64,000 nt of DNA from positions 248,001 through 312,000 of the forward strand of contig NZ_FCOK02000001.1 of NCBI RefSeq assembly GCF_001544555.2, written 5' to 3'. The translations under genes were made by a program, and so were the position numbers. This document shows positions 27,684 through 36,902 of the stretch, one piece after another; position 1 is the stretch's first letter; each line of letters begins with the position of its first letter. The notes below the pieces were generated by a model. That model searched no databases. It was given only the letters and a program-made list of their open reading frames with translations, and was not told where the DNA came from. Origin of the DNA: Caballeronia udeis. GTDB lineage: Bacteria > Pseudomonadota > Gammaproteobacteria > Burkholderiales > Burkholderiaceae.

Positions 27684-27720
27684 CAACAAATCAACAAATC
27701 AACAAATCAACAAATCAACA
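27684..27720. repeat. Tandem 8-bp repeat CAACAAAT x4 plus partial
   Basis: Four exact head-to-tail copies of CAACAAAT and a truncated fifth, between the divergent MHS operon and LysR gene. It is 26 bp from the permease start codon, so copy-number change would alter promoter or leader length. Confidence 0.9.
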
Positions 27721-27827
27721 CGTTGTCAGGCTGTTTTATCGCCAGCCATAAAACATTAGTCCAATTTCGATTTATTATTCGCCGTATAAGTTTGGCTAAT
27801 ACCTCTGCCTGTACAACGGACCTCTCC

Positions 27828-28796
27828 ATGACTCAACGGCGGGTGGATATCGCGCGGTTCCTGAATGACCGGCTCGACTGGAACCTGCTGCGGACCTTCC
27901 TGGTCATCATGCAGGAGCGCAGCGTGAGCCGCGCCGCCGCGCGCCTGCATCTCACGCAACCGGCGGTGAGCCAGGCGCTCAAGCGCCTGGAAGACACGCT
28001 CGGGCGCAACCTGATCCACCGCCGCGGTCCGCACTTCGAGCCCACGCGTGCGGGCGAAGAGGTGTACCGGATCGCAAGCGATATCTACGGCCACATGTCG
28101 CGGCTCGAGACCGAACTCGATGACCGCAGCGAGGACATCACCGGTTCGATCCGGCTCTTGACGGTGAGCCGCATTGATTCCGGCGTGTACGACGAGTTTC
28201 TCGGCGAATTCCACCGGACTTATCCGCGCATCGACTTGCATATCGAGGTGATGCGTTCGTCGGACATCATTTCGTCGCTGCTGCAAAAGACCGCGACGGC
28301 GGGGCTCAGCTTGTGCCGTACGCCCATCGATAAACTCGAGCAGCGCTGTTTCCTGCGCCAGCGATACGCCATTTTTTGCGGCCGGTACCATCGCTTGTTT
28401 GGACGGCACGGGCTGTCCATGAAAGACCTGCTCGCGGAGAATTTCGTGTCGTTCACGAGCGACCAGATTGGCGACAGCTTGTCGCCGCTGACCGTCTTTC
28501 GTGACCAGCGCGGGTTCACGGGACGGATCGTGGCGGCCTCGCCAAGTCTGGACGAAGTGCGGCGGCTGATCTTCGCGGGATACGGCATCGGCTGCCTGCC
28601 CGAGCACATTGTCCGCGACGACCTCTCGCAACAGCGCCTGTGGCGTTTGCCGCCGGAAGAGGGTCTGGTCGATGTCGACGTCGACTTGCTGTGGCATCGC
28701 GGACGCAAGATGAACGCGGCGGAGCAGGCGTTTCTCGACGGCATGGAGCGCACGATGCAGCGTTATTCACTGCCCGAGCGGCTGGCCCCGCGCTGA
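27828..28796 (+). CDS. LysR-family transcriptional regulator
   Basis: A 322-residue LTTR. The N-terminal helix-turn-helix is SVSRAAARLHLTQPAVSQAL at about residues 33-52, followed by the linker helix and a substrate-binding domain (about 100-310). I use the internal ATG giving MTQRRVDIARFLNDRLDWNLL; the longer frame reads through the CAACAAAT repeats and is not protein-like. Its coordinate is taken from the reading-frame arithmetic. Divergent from the MHS-M20-deacetylase operon, which is therefore its likely target. The intergenic ATTAGTCCAA ... TTTGGCTAAT arms could be LTTR half-sites (weak). Confidence 0.9.
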   Translation: MTQRRVDIARFLNDRLDWNLLRTFLVIMQERSVSRAAARLHLTQPAVSQALKRLEDTLGRNLIHRRGPHFEPTRAGEEVYRIASDIYGHMSRLETELDDRSEDITGSIRLLTVSRIDSGVYDEFLGEFHRTYPRIDLHIEVMRSSDIISSLLQKTATAGLSLCRTPIDKLEQRCFLRQRYAIFCGRYHRLFGRHGLSMKDLLAENFVSFTSDQIGDSLSPLTVFRDQRGFTGRIVAASPSLDEVRRLIFAGYGIGCLPEHIVRDDLSQQRLWRLPPEEGLVDVDVDLLWHRGRKMNAAEQAFLDGMERTMQRYSLPERLAPR

Positions 28797-28956
28797 GCCC
28801 CAAGGTGGACTGCGGCGCGCCAGGGCTTCGCACCCGCCGCCGGATGAAAGCCGGCAAACCTTAAACCGTAAGCAGAACCCCCATACAATAGCCGCACCGC
28901 TCAGGTGCCCCTCGCCCTGCAATCCGCAAAACCGCACGACATCACGATCCGACCAC

Positions 28957-30561
28957 ATGTATAGAGCCTCTTTTCTGAACAGGAAAAATCCACTTGCCAA
29001 ACGTTGGCGTGCAGCCGCGACCCTGGTCATAACCGCAGCCACTTTCACCTTCGCGATAAACACGCCCGTCGATGCCCGCGGCGGCGGCGGTCCCAAAGCG
29101 GAAGCGCAGCAGCAAACAGCGAAACGCGCCGCGGCGAAGAAGTCGAAGTTCAACAAGCGCGTCGTCGTCCCGGCCGGCCCGCTGCCGGCCACGGTCATGG
29201 CGGCGCTGGCACGGGCCCACGTGCCGCTTTCATCGATGAGCGTGGTGGTCGAGCGGATTGGCGGCAACGGCGTGCCGCTCGTCGCGATCAACGCCGACGA
29301 GCCGATGATGCCCGCCTCCACCATGAAGCTGGTCACCACGTACTCGGGCTTGTCGCTGCTGGGCCCGGATTACCGCTGGAAAACCACCGCCTACGCCGAC
29401 GGTGAAGTCGATGCAAACGGCGTCCTTCACGGCAACTTGTATATCCAGGGCACGGGCGATCCGAAACTCGTGCCGGAAGAACTCATCGACCTGGTGGATC
29501 AGATCCGCCGCAACGGCATCACGGGCATTGACGGCGCGCTGGTGCTGGACAAACGCTACTTCGATACGTCCACGCGCGACCTCCCCGCCTTCGACGCCGA
29601 CGAAAGCGCGCCCTACAACGTCGGCCCGGATCCGCTGCTGTACGCATTCAAGTCGCTGTCGTTCACGCTGACGCCGAGCCCGGACGGCCAGGTGGCGATC
29701 GATGTGCTGCCGCAACTCGCGCAGTTGCAGATCGACAACGAACTGCACGTCACGCGCGGCGCTTGCGCGGGCTCCCTGCCAGCGGCGTCGCCGAGCGTGG
29801 CGCAAACCACGGGCGGTTTTGTGCAGGCGTCGTTTATCGGCGACTATCCGCTGCGCTGCGGCCCGCGCACCATCAACGTCGCCGCACTCGATCACTCCAC
29901 CTTCTTCGCCGGCGGCTTCCTGGCGCTGTGGAAACAGGCGGGCGGCACCTTCAACGGCACCACGCGCGAAGGCCCGACACCGGTCAGCGCAAGGCTGGTC
30001 GGCACGCACCGCAGCCCGGTGTTGTCGGATATCGTTCGCGACATCAACAAGTTCAGCAACAACGTGATGGCGCGCAACCTGTTCCTGACCATTGGCGCCG
30101 CGATGGGCAAACCGCCGGCGACAACCCAGAAATCATCAGCGGCGATCCAGGCGTTCCTGCATCGGAGCGCGCTGCCCATGACCGGCCTCTACCTCGATAA
30201 CGGCTCGGGCCTGTCGCGCGAAGAACACATCACGGCGCAATCGCTCGCCGACCTGCTCACGGCGGCGAATTCGAGCCCGGTGGCACAGGTCTTCATCGAG
30301 TCGCTGCCCATTGCGGGCGTGGACGGCACCATGCGCAACCGGCTCACCAACGCGGGCGCGGGCGGCAACGCCCACATCAAGACGGGCACGCTGCGCGACG
30401 TGCGGGCCATTGCCGGCTACGTGGGCGCGGATAACGGCGAGAGCTACGTGGTGGTGAGTTTTATCAACGATCCGCGCGCCGAGGCGGCGCGGGCGGCGCA
30501 TGACGCGCTGCTCGAGTGGGTTTATGAAGGCGCGCGCCGCAGTACGGCATCGGCTGAATGA
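28957..30561 (+). CDS. dacB: D-alanyl-D-alanine carboxypeptidase/endopeptidase (PBP4, DacB)
   Basis: A periplasmic penicillin-binding protein of peptidase family S13 that trims and cleaves peptidoglycan cross-links; 534 residues. Signal peptide in residues about 15-40, then an Ala/Lys-rich linker. The three active-site motifs are present: Ser121-x-x-Lys124 (PASTMKLVTTYS), S-N-N (INKFSNNVMARNLF) and K-T-G (NAHIKTGTLRD). The insertion domain between the first two motifs is typical of PBP4. Stands alone; a hairpin at 30681-30710 may end the transcript. Confidence 0.93.
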   Translation: MYRASFLNRKNPLAKRWRAAATLVITAATFTFAINTPVDARGGGGPKAEAQQQTAKRAAAKKSKFNKRVVVPAGPLPATVMAALARAHVPLSSMSVVVERIGGNGVPLVAINADEPMMPASTMKLVTTYSGLSLLGPDYRWKTTAYADGEVDANGVLHGNLYIQGTGDPKLVPEELIDLVDQIRRNGITGIDGALVLDKRYFDTSTRDLPAFDADESAPYNVGPDPLLYAFKSLSFTLTPSPDGQVAIDVLPQLAQLQIDNELHVTRGACAGSLPAASPSVAQTTGGFVQASFIGDYPLRCGPRTINVAALDHSTFFAGGFLALWKQAGGTFNGTTREGPTPVSARLVGTHRSPVLSDIVRDINKFSNNVMARNLFLTIGAAMGKPPATTQKSSAAIQAFLHRSALPMTGLYLDNGSGLSREEHITAQSLADLLTAANSSPVAQVFIESLPIAGVDGTMRNRLTNAGAGGNAHIKTGTLRDVRAIAGYVGADNGESYVVVSFINDPRAEAARAAHDALLEWVYEGARRSTASAE

Positions 30562-30680
30562 GGCGCTTCCTGACCCGCTTAGAACCCGAGGACGCGCAGT
30601 CTGCAAGCACAGGCAAACCCTCGTAGGAAACAATCTCAAATCCTCTTAAAGATTCGGTAAGCTATCGCCACGCCAAGCCG

Positions 30681-30710
30681 ACGACACGCATTGTCCGCAG
30701 TGCGTGTCGT
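30681..30710 (+). terminator. Hairpin downstream of dacB, weak terminator
   Basis: Perfect 10-bp arms ACGACACGCA / TGCGTGTCGT with a 10-base loop, followed only by TTTG. The stem is strong but the T-tract is poor, so a role as terminator or as leader structure of the GDSL gene is uncertain. Confidence 0.45.
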
Positions 30711-30799
30711 TTGAAGCCAGCGCCCAAGCGGAAAGCCAGCCGGCAGAAAACTCGAAGCGGCGTGCAGACCACATGACCAGATAAACGAGGACCGAGGAG

Positions 30800-31996
30800 A
30801 TGAAGTCAATGAAACCAGCCCTGACGAAACCTGCTGCGCGTCAAACGCGCTGGCTGCTCGCCGTCCAGACGGCCACGGCATGCGCTGCGTTTGCATTGCT
30901 GGCCGCATGCGGCGGCAGCAGCAATAACAACAACAACACGCCCCCGGGCGGTGTGACGCTGCAAGTGGTGTCGTTTGGCGACAGTCTCTCGGACGTGGGC
31001 ACGTATGCGCCGGTTGCAACAGCGAACTTCGGCGGCGGCCGCTTCACGACGAATCCCGGCCAGGTCTGGACCCAGAACGTGGCGCAGCATTACGGCGGCA
31101 CGCTGACAGCGGCGAATACCGGCGGCTTCGGCATCCCGCTTTCGGCGGCCAGCGGTTTGGGCTACGCACAAGGCGGCGCACGCGTGACGCTGCAGCCGGG
31201 CGTTGGCCATGCCACGCCGGGCACGCCGAACGCCGACTACTCACAGGCCACGACGATCCCGATCAACGACCAGGTGACCCAGTTCATCACCTCGCATGGC
31301 TCGTTCAACGCCAACCAGCTCGTGCTGGTGAACGGCGGCGCCAACGACATCTTCTACAACCTGACCGTCGAGCAAGCGACTGCCGCCGGCATCCAGGCCC
31401 AGCTCGCCGCGGGAACCATCACGCCGGCGCAAGCGCAGGCAGCGGGCGCCGCTGCGCAGACTGCCGCGACAACCGCCATCAGCCAGGCGGCAATCGACCT
31501 GGCGACGTTGGTTGGCCGGGTGCTGCAAGCCGGTGCGACGCACGTGGTGGTGTCGACGGTTCCTGACATCGGCGGAGCGCCGCTGGGCCTGGCCAGCGCT
31601 GATAAAGGCGTGACCTTCTCGCAAGTGACGCAGTTGTTCAACGGCACGCTGAAAGGCGCGCTGCAGCAGGCCGGGCTGTTGTCGAAGGTGGTCTTCGTCG
31701 ATGCCTACAGCTGGGTGGACGGTATCCAGGCGAACTTTCAGGCGAACGGCTTCACGGTGTCGAACACGGGTACGGCCTGTAATCTCAACGCAATGATCGC
31801 GGCTGCGACCAAGCTGGGAGAGCCAGACCCGACCGCATTCGGCACGTCGCTGTTCTGCTCGCCGCAAACCTACACGGTGGCCGGCGCGGACCAGTCATAT
31901 ATGTACGCCGACACGGTCCACCCGACGACGCACCTGCACGCACTGTTCTCCACGTTCGTGGAGCAGCAGATTGCTGCAAGCGGGCTGGGGAAATAA
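30800..31996 (+). CDS. GDSL/SGNH-family esterase lipoprotein
   Basis: A 398-residue exported lipoprotein esterase. The lipobox is LLAAC with Cys37, followed by an Asn/Gly/Ser-rich spacer. Catalytic blocks of the SGNH superfamily: block I SFGDSLSDVG (Ser), block III GGANDIFYN (Asn), block V DTVHPTTHLH (Asp and His). Substrate is unknown; relatives include lipases and phospholipases. The first ATG is used; a second ATG three codons later has an equally plausible RBS (GAGGAG). Followed by a clear terminator. Confidence 0.9.
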   Translation: MKSMKPALTKPAARQTRWLLAVQTATACAAFALLAACGGSSNNNNNTPPGGVTLQVVSFGDSLSDVGTYAPVATANFGGGRFTTNPGQVWTQNVAQHYGGTLTAANTGGFGIPLSAASGLGYAQGGARVTLQPGVGHATPGTPNADYSQATTIPINDQVTQFITSHGSFNANQLVLVNGGANDIFYNLTVEQATAAGIQAQLAAGTITPAQAQAAGAAAQTAATTAISQAAIDLATLVGRVLQAGATHVVVSTVPDIGGAPLGLASADKGVTFSQVTQLFNGTLKGALQQAGLLSKVVFVDAYSWVDGIQANFQANGFTVSNTGTACNLNAMIAAATKLGEPDPTAFGTSLFCSPQTYTVAGADQSYMYADTVHPTTHLHALFSTFVEQQIAASGLGK

Positions 31997-32020
31997 GTCC
32001 GGCTGGACGAGCGTGAAATA

Positions 32021-32054
32021 AAAAATGCCCGGTCGAAGAAGACCGGGCATTTCT
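32021..32054 (+). terminator. Rho-independent terminator
   Basis: Stem AAATGCCCGGTC / GACCGGGCATTT with a 6-base loop, just after the GDSL esterase gene. Confidence 0.88.
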
Positions 32055-32156
32055 CATTGGGCTGGTGATCATGCGTACGCTGGAAAATCCCGACGCCGCC
32101 TGACCAGCCGGATAGTTTTGGCACGAATGTCTGCCGAAAACCAAGGGGGGCGTATT

Positions 32157-33653
32157 TTAGAAAAGCGCCGCGTACCATTGCAGATCGCGGCACTCGTAAC
32201 CCCTTTCTGAAAAAGCTCCCTTCTCGGCCGTCGTGAATACGGGCGAAAACAGCGCTTTCTCAACGGTCCAACCGGCTACTCTTCTGCCTTCTTTTGTCGA
32301 GAGGAACCTCTCGATATGCGTTTCGAACTTCGCGAGAGACGCCCCATCGTGTGCGCTCGCGTTGCGCTTGCATGAACCGAATCGCACGCGTTGATCGTCG
32401 GCATCCAGCGCGACAATATCGATCTCAATGTCGTTGTCCACATTGCGCGCCCGGTTCCAATATCCGAGCTCGATGGAGCTCAGGGAGAAATCGCCCAGGC
32501 CCTTACGTGAGCATTCAATATGCAAATGCCGGATCAGCTTTTCGAACGCAAAACCTTCGTGCCCGAAACAACGCGGCATCGCGCGTTCGATTGCCTTGGC
32601 GAGCGGGCGCATGCGTGAGGTGTCGCGCGCCGGCTTGACCACCGCCAGCCACGCCTGCAGAAAGTTGTCGGTAACGTAGTACCGGGCATTGCGGCTGTTG
32701 CTGTCGGAAAACACGGGCTGACGCTTGTCGATCATCTGGTAGTTTTCAACCAGTCGCCTGATGTGCGTGCCCAAAGGCGTCATGTCATCCTCCCTGTTGA
32801 CGGCCGCGACCACATCACCGTTGCTGCAACCAGGGTTCTGCGCAAGGTAGTTCAGGATGGACAGCATTTTCCCCTTCACCTCTCGCAGAAATGATGTGTC
32901 CGCTTCCTCCGCCAAAGGACTTCCCTCCTTGAGGAACATCCGTTCCAGCAGAGCTTGGGGGAAATTGTCCCGGGGCACGGAAAACAGGCCCTGATCGAAA
33001 GCGTCTCGATAAAACTTCGGTACGCCCTCGAAAAAGCTCCATAGCGTGAGCCATTGGTAAGGATCCTCGATCTCGTGCGCGCGATAGACGGTGGTCAGAT
33101 CTTCAAAATCCCAATGCTGCAATTCGATGGTCGCGGTCAGCCGGCCGAAGAGCGGCGCGCCTTTGTCGTCGAGCAGTGCGCTCATTTCCGATTGAAGCGA
33201 GCCGAGCACAAACAAACCGCCTTTATGCGTCTCGCGAAGCCGATCCACTTGCTCCTGCAAAAACGAGTTGAAAGGCCGAAGCTTCGGCGCCGTGAAGTAC
33301 TGAAATTCGTCAAGTACGACGACAAGCCCGTCGCGGCACAAATCGCCAATAGCGGAAGCCATGGAACTGAAATCCACTACCGAATCGGCCAGGGAGTTCG
33401 CAAAAGGGGACTCGCAATCGCCGAGCGTACGGCGAAAACTCGCGGCGACGTCGCGCTCATCCGAGTCGGGAATTTGCATGTAAACCATGCGGGCCAGCAA
33501 TGTTCCGTCGGATTTGGAAAGCTCGCGCAACAGCGTTGTCTTGCCTATACGCCGACGACCTTGAATACGGCAAAAGAACCAAGCTGGTCCGTGAACCAGT
33601 TTGTCGAGCGTCTCCAACGTGCCCGTGCGACCGTAAAACGACCATTGCGCCAT
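32157..33653 (-). CDS. ATPase_2/DUF234-type AAA+ ATPase with C-terminal nuclease-like domain
   Basis: A 498-residue protein of the archaeal-type ATPase group (ATPase_2 plus DUF234), of unknown function. Walker A is GRRRIGKTT (residues 32-40) and Walker B is LVVVLDEFQYF (110-120). A winged-helix-like segment follows (about 260-315: GCSNGDVVAAVNR...THIRRLVE). The C-terminal domain has Glu371, Asp412 (EIDIVALD) and Cys428-Lys429 (RFGSCKR), the pattern of a PD-(D/E)xK fold. No partner gene adjoins it. It is isolated between GDSL and tsaC, in an AT-rich pocket with inverted repeats upstream, which suggests an acquired defence-like or mobile-type gene. No transposase or integrase is seen. Confidence 0.85.
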   Translation of the reverse strand: MAQWSFYGRTGTLETLDKLVHGPAWFFCRIQGRRRIGKTTLLRELSKSDGTLLARMVYMQIPDSDERDVAASFRRTLGDCESPFANSLADSVVDFSSMASAIGDLCRDGLVVVLDEFQYFTAPKLRPFNSFLQEQVDRLRETHKGGLFVLGSLQSEMSALLDDKGAPLFGRLTATIELQHWDFEDLTTVYRAHEIEDPYQWLTLWSFFEGVPKFYRDAFDQGLFSVPRDNFPQALLERMFLKEGSPLAEEADTSFLREVKGKMLSILNYLAQNPGCSNGDVVAAVNREDDMTPLGTHIRRLVENYQMIDKRQPVFSDSNSRNARYYVTDNFLQAWLAVVKPARDTSRMRPLAKAIERAMPRCFGHEGFAFEKLIRHLHIECSRKGLGDFSLSSIELGYWNRARNVDNDIEIDIVALDADDQRVRFGSCKRNASAHDGASLAKFETHIERFLSTKEGRRVAGWTVEKALFSPVFTTAEKGAFSERGYECRDLQWYAALF

Positions 33654-33663
33654 GCCGATACCC

Positions 33664-33687
33664 TTAAGATACTTTTTTGTATCTTAA
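33664..33687. repeat. Inverted repeat with T6 loop, directly upstream of the ATPase gene
   Basis: TTAAGATAC-T6-GTATCTTAA, perfect 9-base arms, 10 bp before the ATPase start codon. The same core recurs at 33785-33832. Confidence 0.9.
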
Positions 33688-33708
33688 CTTTTTTACAGAT
33701 CTAAGCGC

Positions 33709-33722
33709 ATGATTTTTATCAT
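33709..33722. repeat. Small inverted repeat with T4 loop
   Basis: ATGAT-TTTT-ATCAT lies between the two larger hairpins, in the AT-rich stretch likely to hold the ATPase promoter. Confidence 0.6.
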
Positions 33723-33784
33723 AATTTTTGGCTAAATTAAGAACACAACGAGCGATCAGTCACCGGGGTTTTGGCCAAATGCGC

Positions 33785-33832
33785 TGTTCGACAAAGTTAA
33801 GATACATTTTTGTATCTTAACTTTGTCGAACA
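33785..33832. repeat. Long perfect inverted repeat, 22-bp arms and T4 loop
   Basis: Left arm starts TGTTCGACAAAGTTAAGATA; the right arm is its exact reverse complement, separated by TTTT. It contains the TTAAGATAC core of the smaller repeat at 33664-33687. It lies 20 bp beyond the tsaC stop codon; no T-tract follows on either strand, so it is not an ordinary terminator. Confidence 0.92.
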
Positions 33833-33852
33833 CATGCAAACCGGCCGCCCGT

Positions 33853-34875
33853 CTAGCCCTGCTCTTCAAACGCCGCCGCCGCGCGTCCCAGCCGGTCGTT
33901 CACCGCGCTCCATTCCGCCGATACCGGCAGCGTCTCGATCAAGATCCGCTCGACATTGGCGCAATCGAGCGCGCGCAGCAGACCGTACAGTTCGCGTGCG
34001 TAGCTCTGCGGGTCATCAGGCGCAGCAATGAAATGGACATTCGGCGCGTGGGCCCATTTACCCGCGCTCGATGCACGCGCGACCAGCGCCAGCTTCTTGC
34101 CGCCGCTCGGCGGATGCGCGGCGAGCATCCGTTCCAGCGCCGCGAACGGCAGCAAACTGAGCGGCGTACGCGGCGCGTAGTGCGCCTTCAGCGTGCCGGA
34201 GGCGCGCGGCGCGCTGGCGTCGCTGCCATCGGGCAGACGCGGCATCACGCCCAGCACGTCCGCAATCTCCAGCGGACTCACATGCCCCGGCCGGAGCAAC
34301 GCGGGAAAGCCCCGCGACAAATCAAGAATTGTCGATTCGATGCCCACCTTCGCCGCCCCGCCATCGAGCACATGTACGCTTGCGCCGAATTCATCGCGGA
34401 CATGTTGCGCCGTGGTCGGGCTGACATGCCCGAACCGGTTCGCCGATGGCCCCGCCACGCCGCCATGGCCATCGCGCAGGGTGCTGAAGGTGGTGAGCAG
34501 CGCCTGCGCCACCGGATGCGACGGGCAGCGGATAGCGACGGAATCCTGCCCGCCGCTGACCGCCGCCGGCACGTGCGCCGCGCGCTTGAGGATCAGCGTG
34601 AGCGGGCCGGGCCAGAATGCATCGATCAGTTTCTGCGCGTCGGCTGAAAGCGTCTGGACCCAGTACGCCGGATCGCTGCCGGGCGCGAGATGCACGATCA
34701 CCGGATGATTCGACGGCCGCCCCTTCGCCGCATAGATCCGCGCGATGGCTTCGGCATTCTCGGCATCGCCGCCCAGCCCGTAGACGGTTTCAGTCGGAAA
34801 CGCGACGAGCTGGCCGGCGTCGAGCAACGTGGCCGCCTCCCGGATCTGCGCGACGGTGGGGGTGTCGAAAGTCAT
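33853..34875 (-). CDS. tsaC: L-threonylcarbamoyladenylate synthase (Sua5 type)
   Basis: Makes threonylcarbamoyl-AMP from threonine, bicarbonate and ATP for the tRNA t6A37 modification; cytoplasmic. 340 residues from the ATG at 34873-34875. The YrdC domain (about 1-200) shows VAFPTETVYGLGGDA and KGRPSNHPVIVHL, and the C-terminal Sua5 domain marks this as the longer Sua5 form, not the short TsaC. The start is 5 bp after the purK stop, so it is probably co-transcribed with purE-purK. Confidence 0.93.
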   Translation of the reverse strand: MTFDTPTVAQIREAATLLDAGQLVAFPTETVYGLGGDAENAEAIARIYAAKGRPSNHPVIVHLAPGSDPAYWVQTLSADAQKLIDAFWPGPLTLILKRAAHVPAAVSGGQDSVAIRCPSHPVAQALLTTFSTLRDGHGGVAGPSANRFGHVSPTTAQHVRDEFGASVHVLDGGAAKVGIESTILDLSRGFPALLRPGHVSPLEIADVLGVMPRLPDGSDASAPRASGTLKAHYAPRTPLSLLPFAALERMLAAHPPSGGKKLALVARASSAGKWAHAPNVHFIAAPDDPQSYARELYGLLRALDCANVERILIETLPVSAEWSAVNDRLGRAAAAFEEQG

Positions 34876-34880
34876 CGAAG

Positions 34881-36068
34881 TCAGTCCAGCGCAATGTGCA
34901 GCATGCGGGCGCAATCGCGCGCCGCCGTGCGCACTTCCTCCAGCGTGGCCCCGGTGAAATTCACGTGGCCCATCTTGCGGCCGGGCCGCGCCTCCTCCTT
35001 GCCGTACAGATGCAGGCGCGCAGTCGGCAACGCCATCACGTCATGCCACGGCGGCGTGCGCGCTTTCGCGCCTTCGAACCAGATGTCGCCGAGAATGTTC
35101 AGCATGGCGGCCGGCGAATGCTGGCGTGTGTCGCCGAGCGGCATGCCGGTCATCGCGCGGACTTGCTGCTCGAACTGGCTGGTCGCGCAGGCATCGACGG
35201 TGTAGTGGCCGGAATTGTGCGGGCGTGGCGCCATTTCGTTCGCGATCAGCGTCCCGTCTTCGAGGATGAAAAACTCCACGCACAGCACGCCGACGTAATC
35301 CAGCTTCGCGGCGATAGTCAGCGCGGCGTCCTGCGCCTGGGCCACGAGAGCAGGCGACGCATCCGGCGCCGGCACGACGGTCTTCGCCAGAATTCCGCCA
35401 ACGTGCTGGTTCTGCGCGAGCGGAAAGACGGCCGACTTCCCGTCGCCGGCGCGCGCGATCAGCACCGACACCTCGAACTTCAGCGGCATGCGCTTTTCGA
35501 GCACGCACGGCACGCCCGCGAGCGACCCGTAAGCCGTGCGCACTTCATCGACATTGCGCACGCTGGTCTGGCCTTTACCGTCGTAGCCCAGGCGCGCCGT
35601 CTTCAGAATGCCCGGCAACACGGCGGCGATCTGTTCGTCGCTCAAGGCGGCCAGCGCCTCGGGCGACTCGATCACCACATGCGGCGCCACCGGCACGCCC
35701 GCGCTCGCGATAAACCGTTTCTCCGCCACGCGATCCTGCGCAATGGCGACACACCGGCCGGCGGGGCTCACGAAGGTGGTTTTCGCGATGAAATCGAGGC
35801 TGGCGGACGGCACGTTCTCGAATTCCGTCGATACCGCCGCGCACAAGCGCGCGAGTTCGGTCAGCGCGGCGGGGTCGTCGTAGGCCGCGCGCAGGTGTTT
35901 ATCGGCGACGGAACCGGCGGGACTCGCCTCGTCCGGATCGAGGACCGCCACGCGATAGCCCATGGACTGCGCGGCGAAACAGAACATGCGGCCAAGCTGG
36001 CCGCCGCCGACCATGCCGAGCCATGCGCCCGGCTGGATGGGAGAATTGGGTTGGATGTGTGCGTTCAT
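34881..36068 (-). CDS. purK: N5-carboxyaminoimidazole ribonucleotide synthase
   Basis: Carboxylates AIR to N5-CAIR with ATP and bicarbonate in purine synthesis; ATP-grasp enzyme, 395 residues. The N-terminal nucleotide-binding motif is [19 protein letters not shown], and ATP-grasp elements include EFENVP, GYDGKGQ and [24 protein letters not shown]. It follows purE by 78 bp on the same strand and is nearly contiguous with tsaC. Confidence 0.96.
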   Translation of the reverse strand: MNAHIQPNSPIQPGAWLGMVGGGQLGRMFCFAAQSMGYRVAVLDPDEASPAGSVADKHLRAAYDDPAALTELARLCAAVSTEFENVPSASLDFIAKTTFVSPAGRCVAIAQDRVAEKRFIASAGVPVAPHVVIESPEALAALSDEQIAAVLPGILKTARLGYDGKGQTSVRNVDEVRTAYGSLAGVPCVLEKRMPLKFEVSVLIARAGDGKSAVFPLAQNQHVGGILAKTVVPAPDASPALVAQAQDAALTIAAKLDYVGVLCVEFFILEDGTLIANEMAPRPHNSGHYTVDACATSQFEQQVRAMTGMPLGDTRQHSPAAMLNILGDIWFEGAKARTPPWHDVMALPTARLHLYGKEEARPGRKMGHVNFTGATLEEVRTAARDCARMLHIALD

Positions 36069-36146
36069 CTTGTGGGGTCGGTCAATCAGTCTCGGCCGGA
36101 AATATTGCCGGAGGTGTTACGTGAAACGGCTGCATCAACGGGTCGC

Positions 36147-36674
36147 TTACAGCGGCGGGAGGACCATGGCGTGCGCTGCGCCGTTCTGGCGCGCGCGGAA
36201 TGCCGCGAGCTTGTCAGCGTAGGCCGTTTGGGTGACAGCGAGTATGGAGACCGCGAACAACGCCGCGTTCGCCGCCCCCGCCTCGCCGATAGCAAACGTC
36301 GCCACGGGCACGCCCTTGGGCATCTGCACGATCGAATGCAGCGAATCCACGCCCTTCAAATATTTACTCGATACCGGTACGCCCAGCACCGGCACCGTGG
36401 TCTTGGCGGCAAGCATGCCCGGCAAATGCGCCGCGCCGCCCGCCCCCGCGATGATCGCCGCGAGGCCACGCGTGCGTGCGCTTTCGGCGTAGGCGAACAT
36501 TTCGTCGGGCATGCGGTGCGCCGATACAACCTTCGCTTCGTAAGGCACGCCGAATTCCTGCAGGATCGCGACCGCGTTTTTCATCACGTCCCAGTCGGAA
36601 CTGGAACCCATCAACACGCCGATCAACGGTGCGTCATGCGCGTGGGCCGCGGCGGCGGTCTGGACTTCGCTCAT
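36147..36674 (-). CDS. purE: N5-carboxyaminoimidazole ribonucleotide mutase, class I
   Basis: Converts N5-CAIR to CAIR, the next step after PurK. 175 residues with the class I PurE motifs [27 protein letters not shown] and [14 protein letters not shown]; catalytic Ser and His residues are in the first two. Upstream gene of a purE-purK pair, as in most bacteria. Confidence 0.96.
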   Translation of the reverse strand: MSEVQTAAAAHAHDAPLIGVLMGSSSDWDVMKNAVAILQEFGVPYEAKVVSAHRMPDEMFAYAESARTRGLAAIIAGAGGAAHLPGMLAAKTTVPVLGVPVSSKYLKGVDSLHSIVQMPKGVPVATFAIGEAGAANAALFAVSILAVTQTAYADKLAAFRARQNGAAHAMVLPPL

Positions 36675-36902
36675 CGTGCTGCATTCCTTTGGGGTGGACA
36701 GGCCTTCGGCGGCCTTTTTCGGGTGATGCGGATTGATAGCTTGCCGGTCATCATGGAACGGCTTTCTGGGCTCGGCGCTGCAGGGCCGAACACACAGGTG
36801 CGCTGAACGCCCGCGGCTATTTCTCGGCCGTTACTGCGGCCAGGCCACCGGAAACGCCCGCAACAGCGAGCGCCGTCCTGGCCGGCCCGGCGGCCTGAAA
36901 CC

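Noticed and set aside
27684-27720. CAACAAAT array as a CRISPR
   Set aside because: Units are contiguous 8-mers without spacers and no cas genes are present.
30681-30710. Hairpin after dacB as a LexA or other operator
   Set aside because: A 10-base loop with perfect arms and location after a stop codon fit an RNA hairpin better than a protein-binding palindrome.
33785-33832. The long inverted repeat as the tsaC terminator
   Set aside because: No T-tract follows on the minus strand, and the core recurs beside the ATPase start, which points to another role.
34617-36806. 729-codon plus-strand open frame across purK and purE
   Set aside because: Arg/His-rich antisense frame crossing several well-supported genes; no start context or family.
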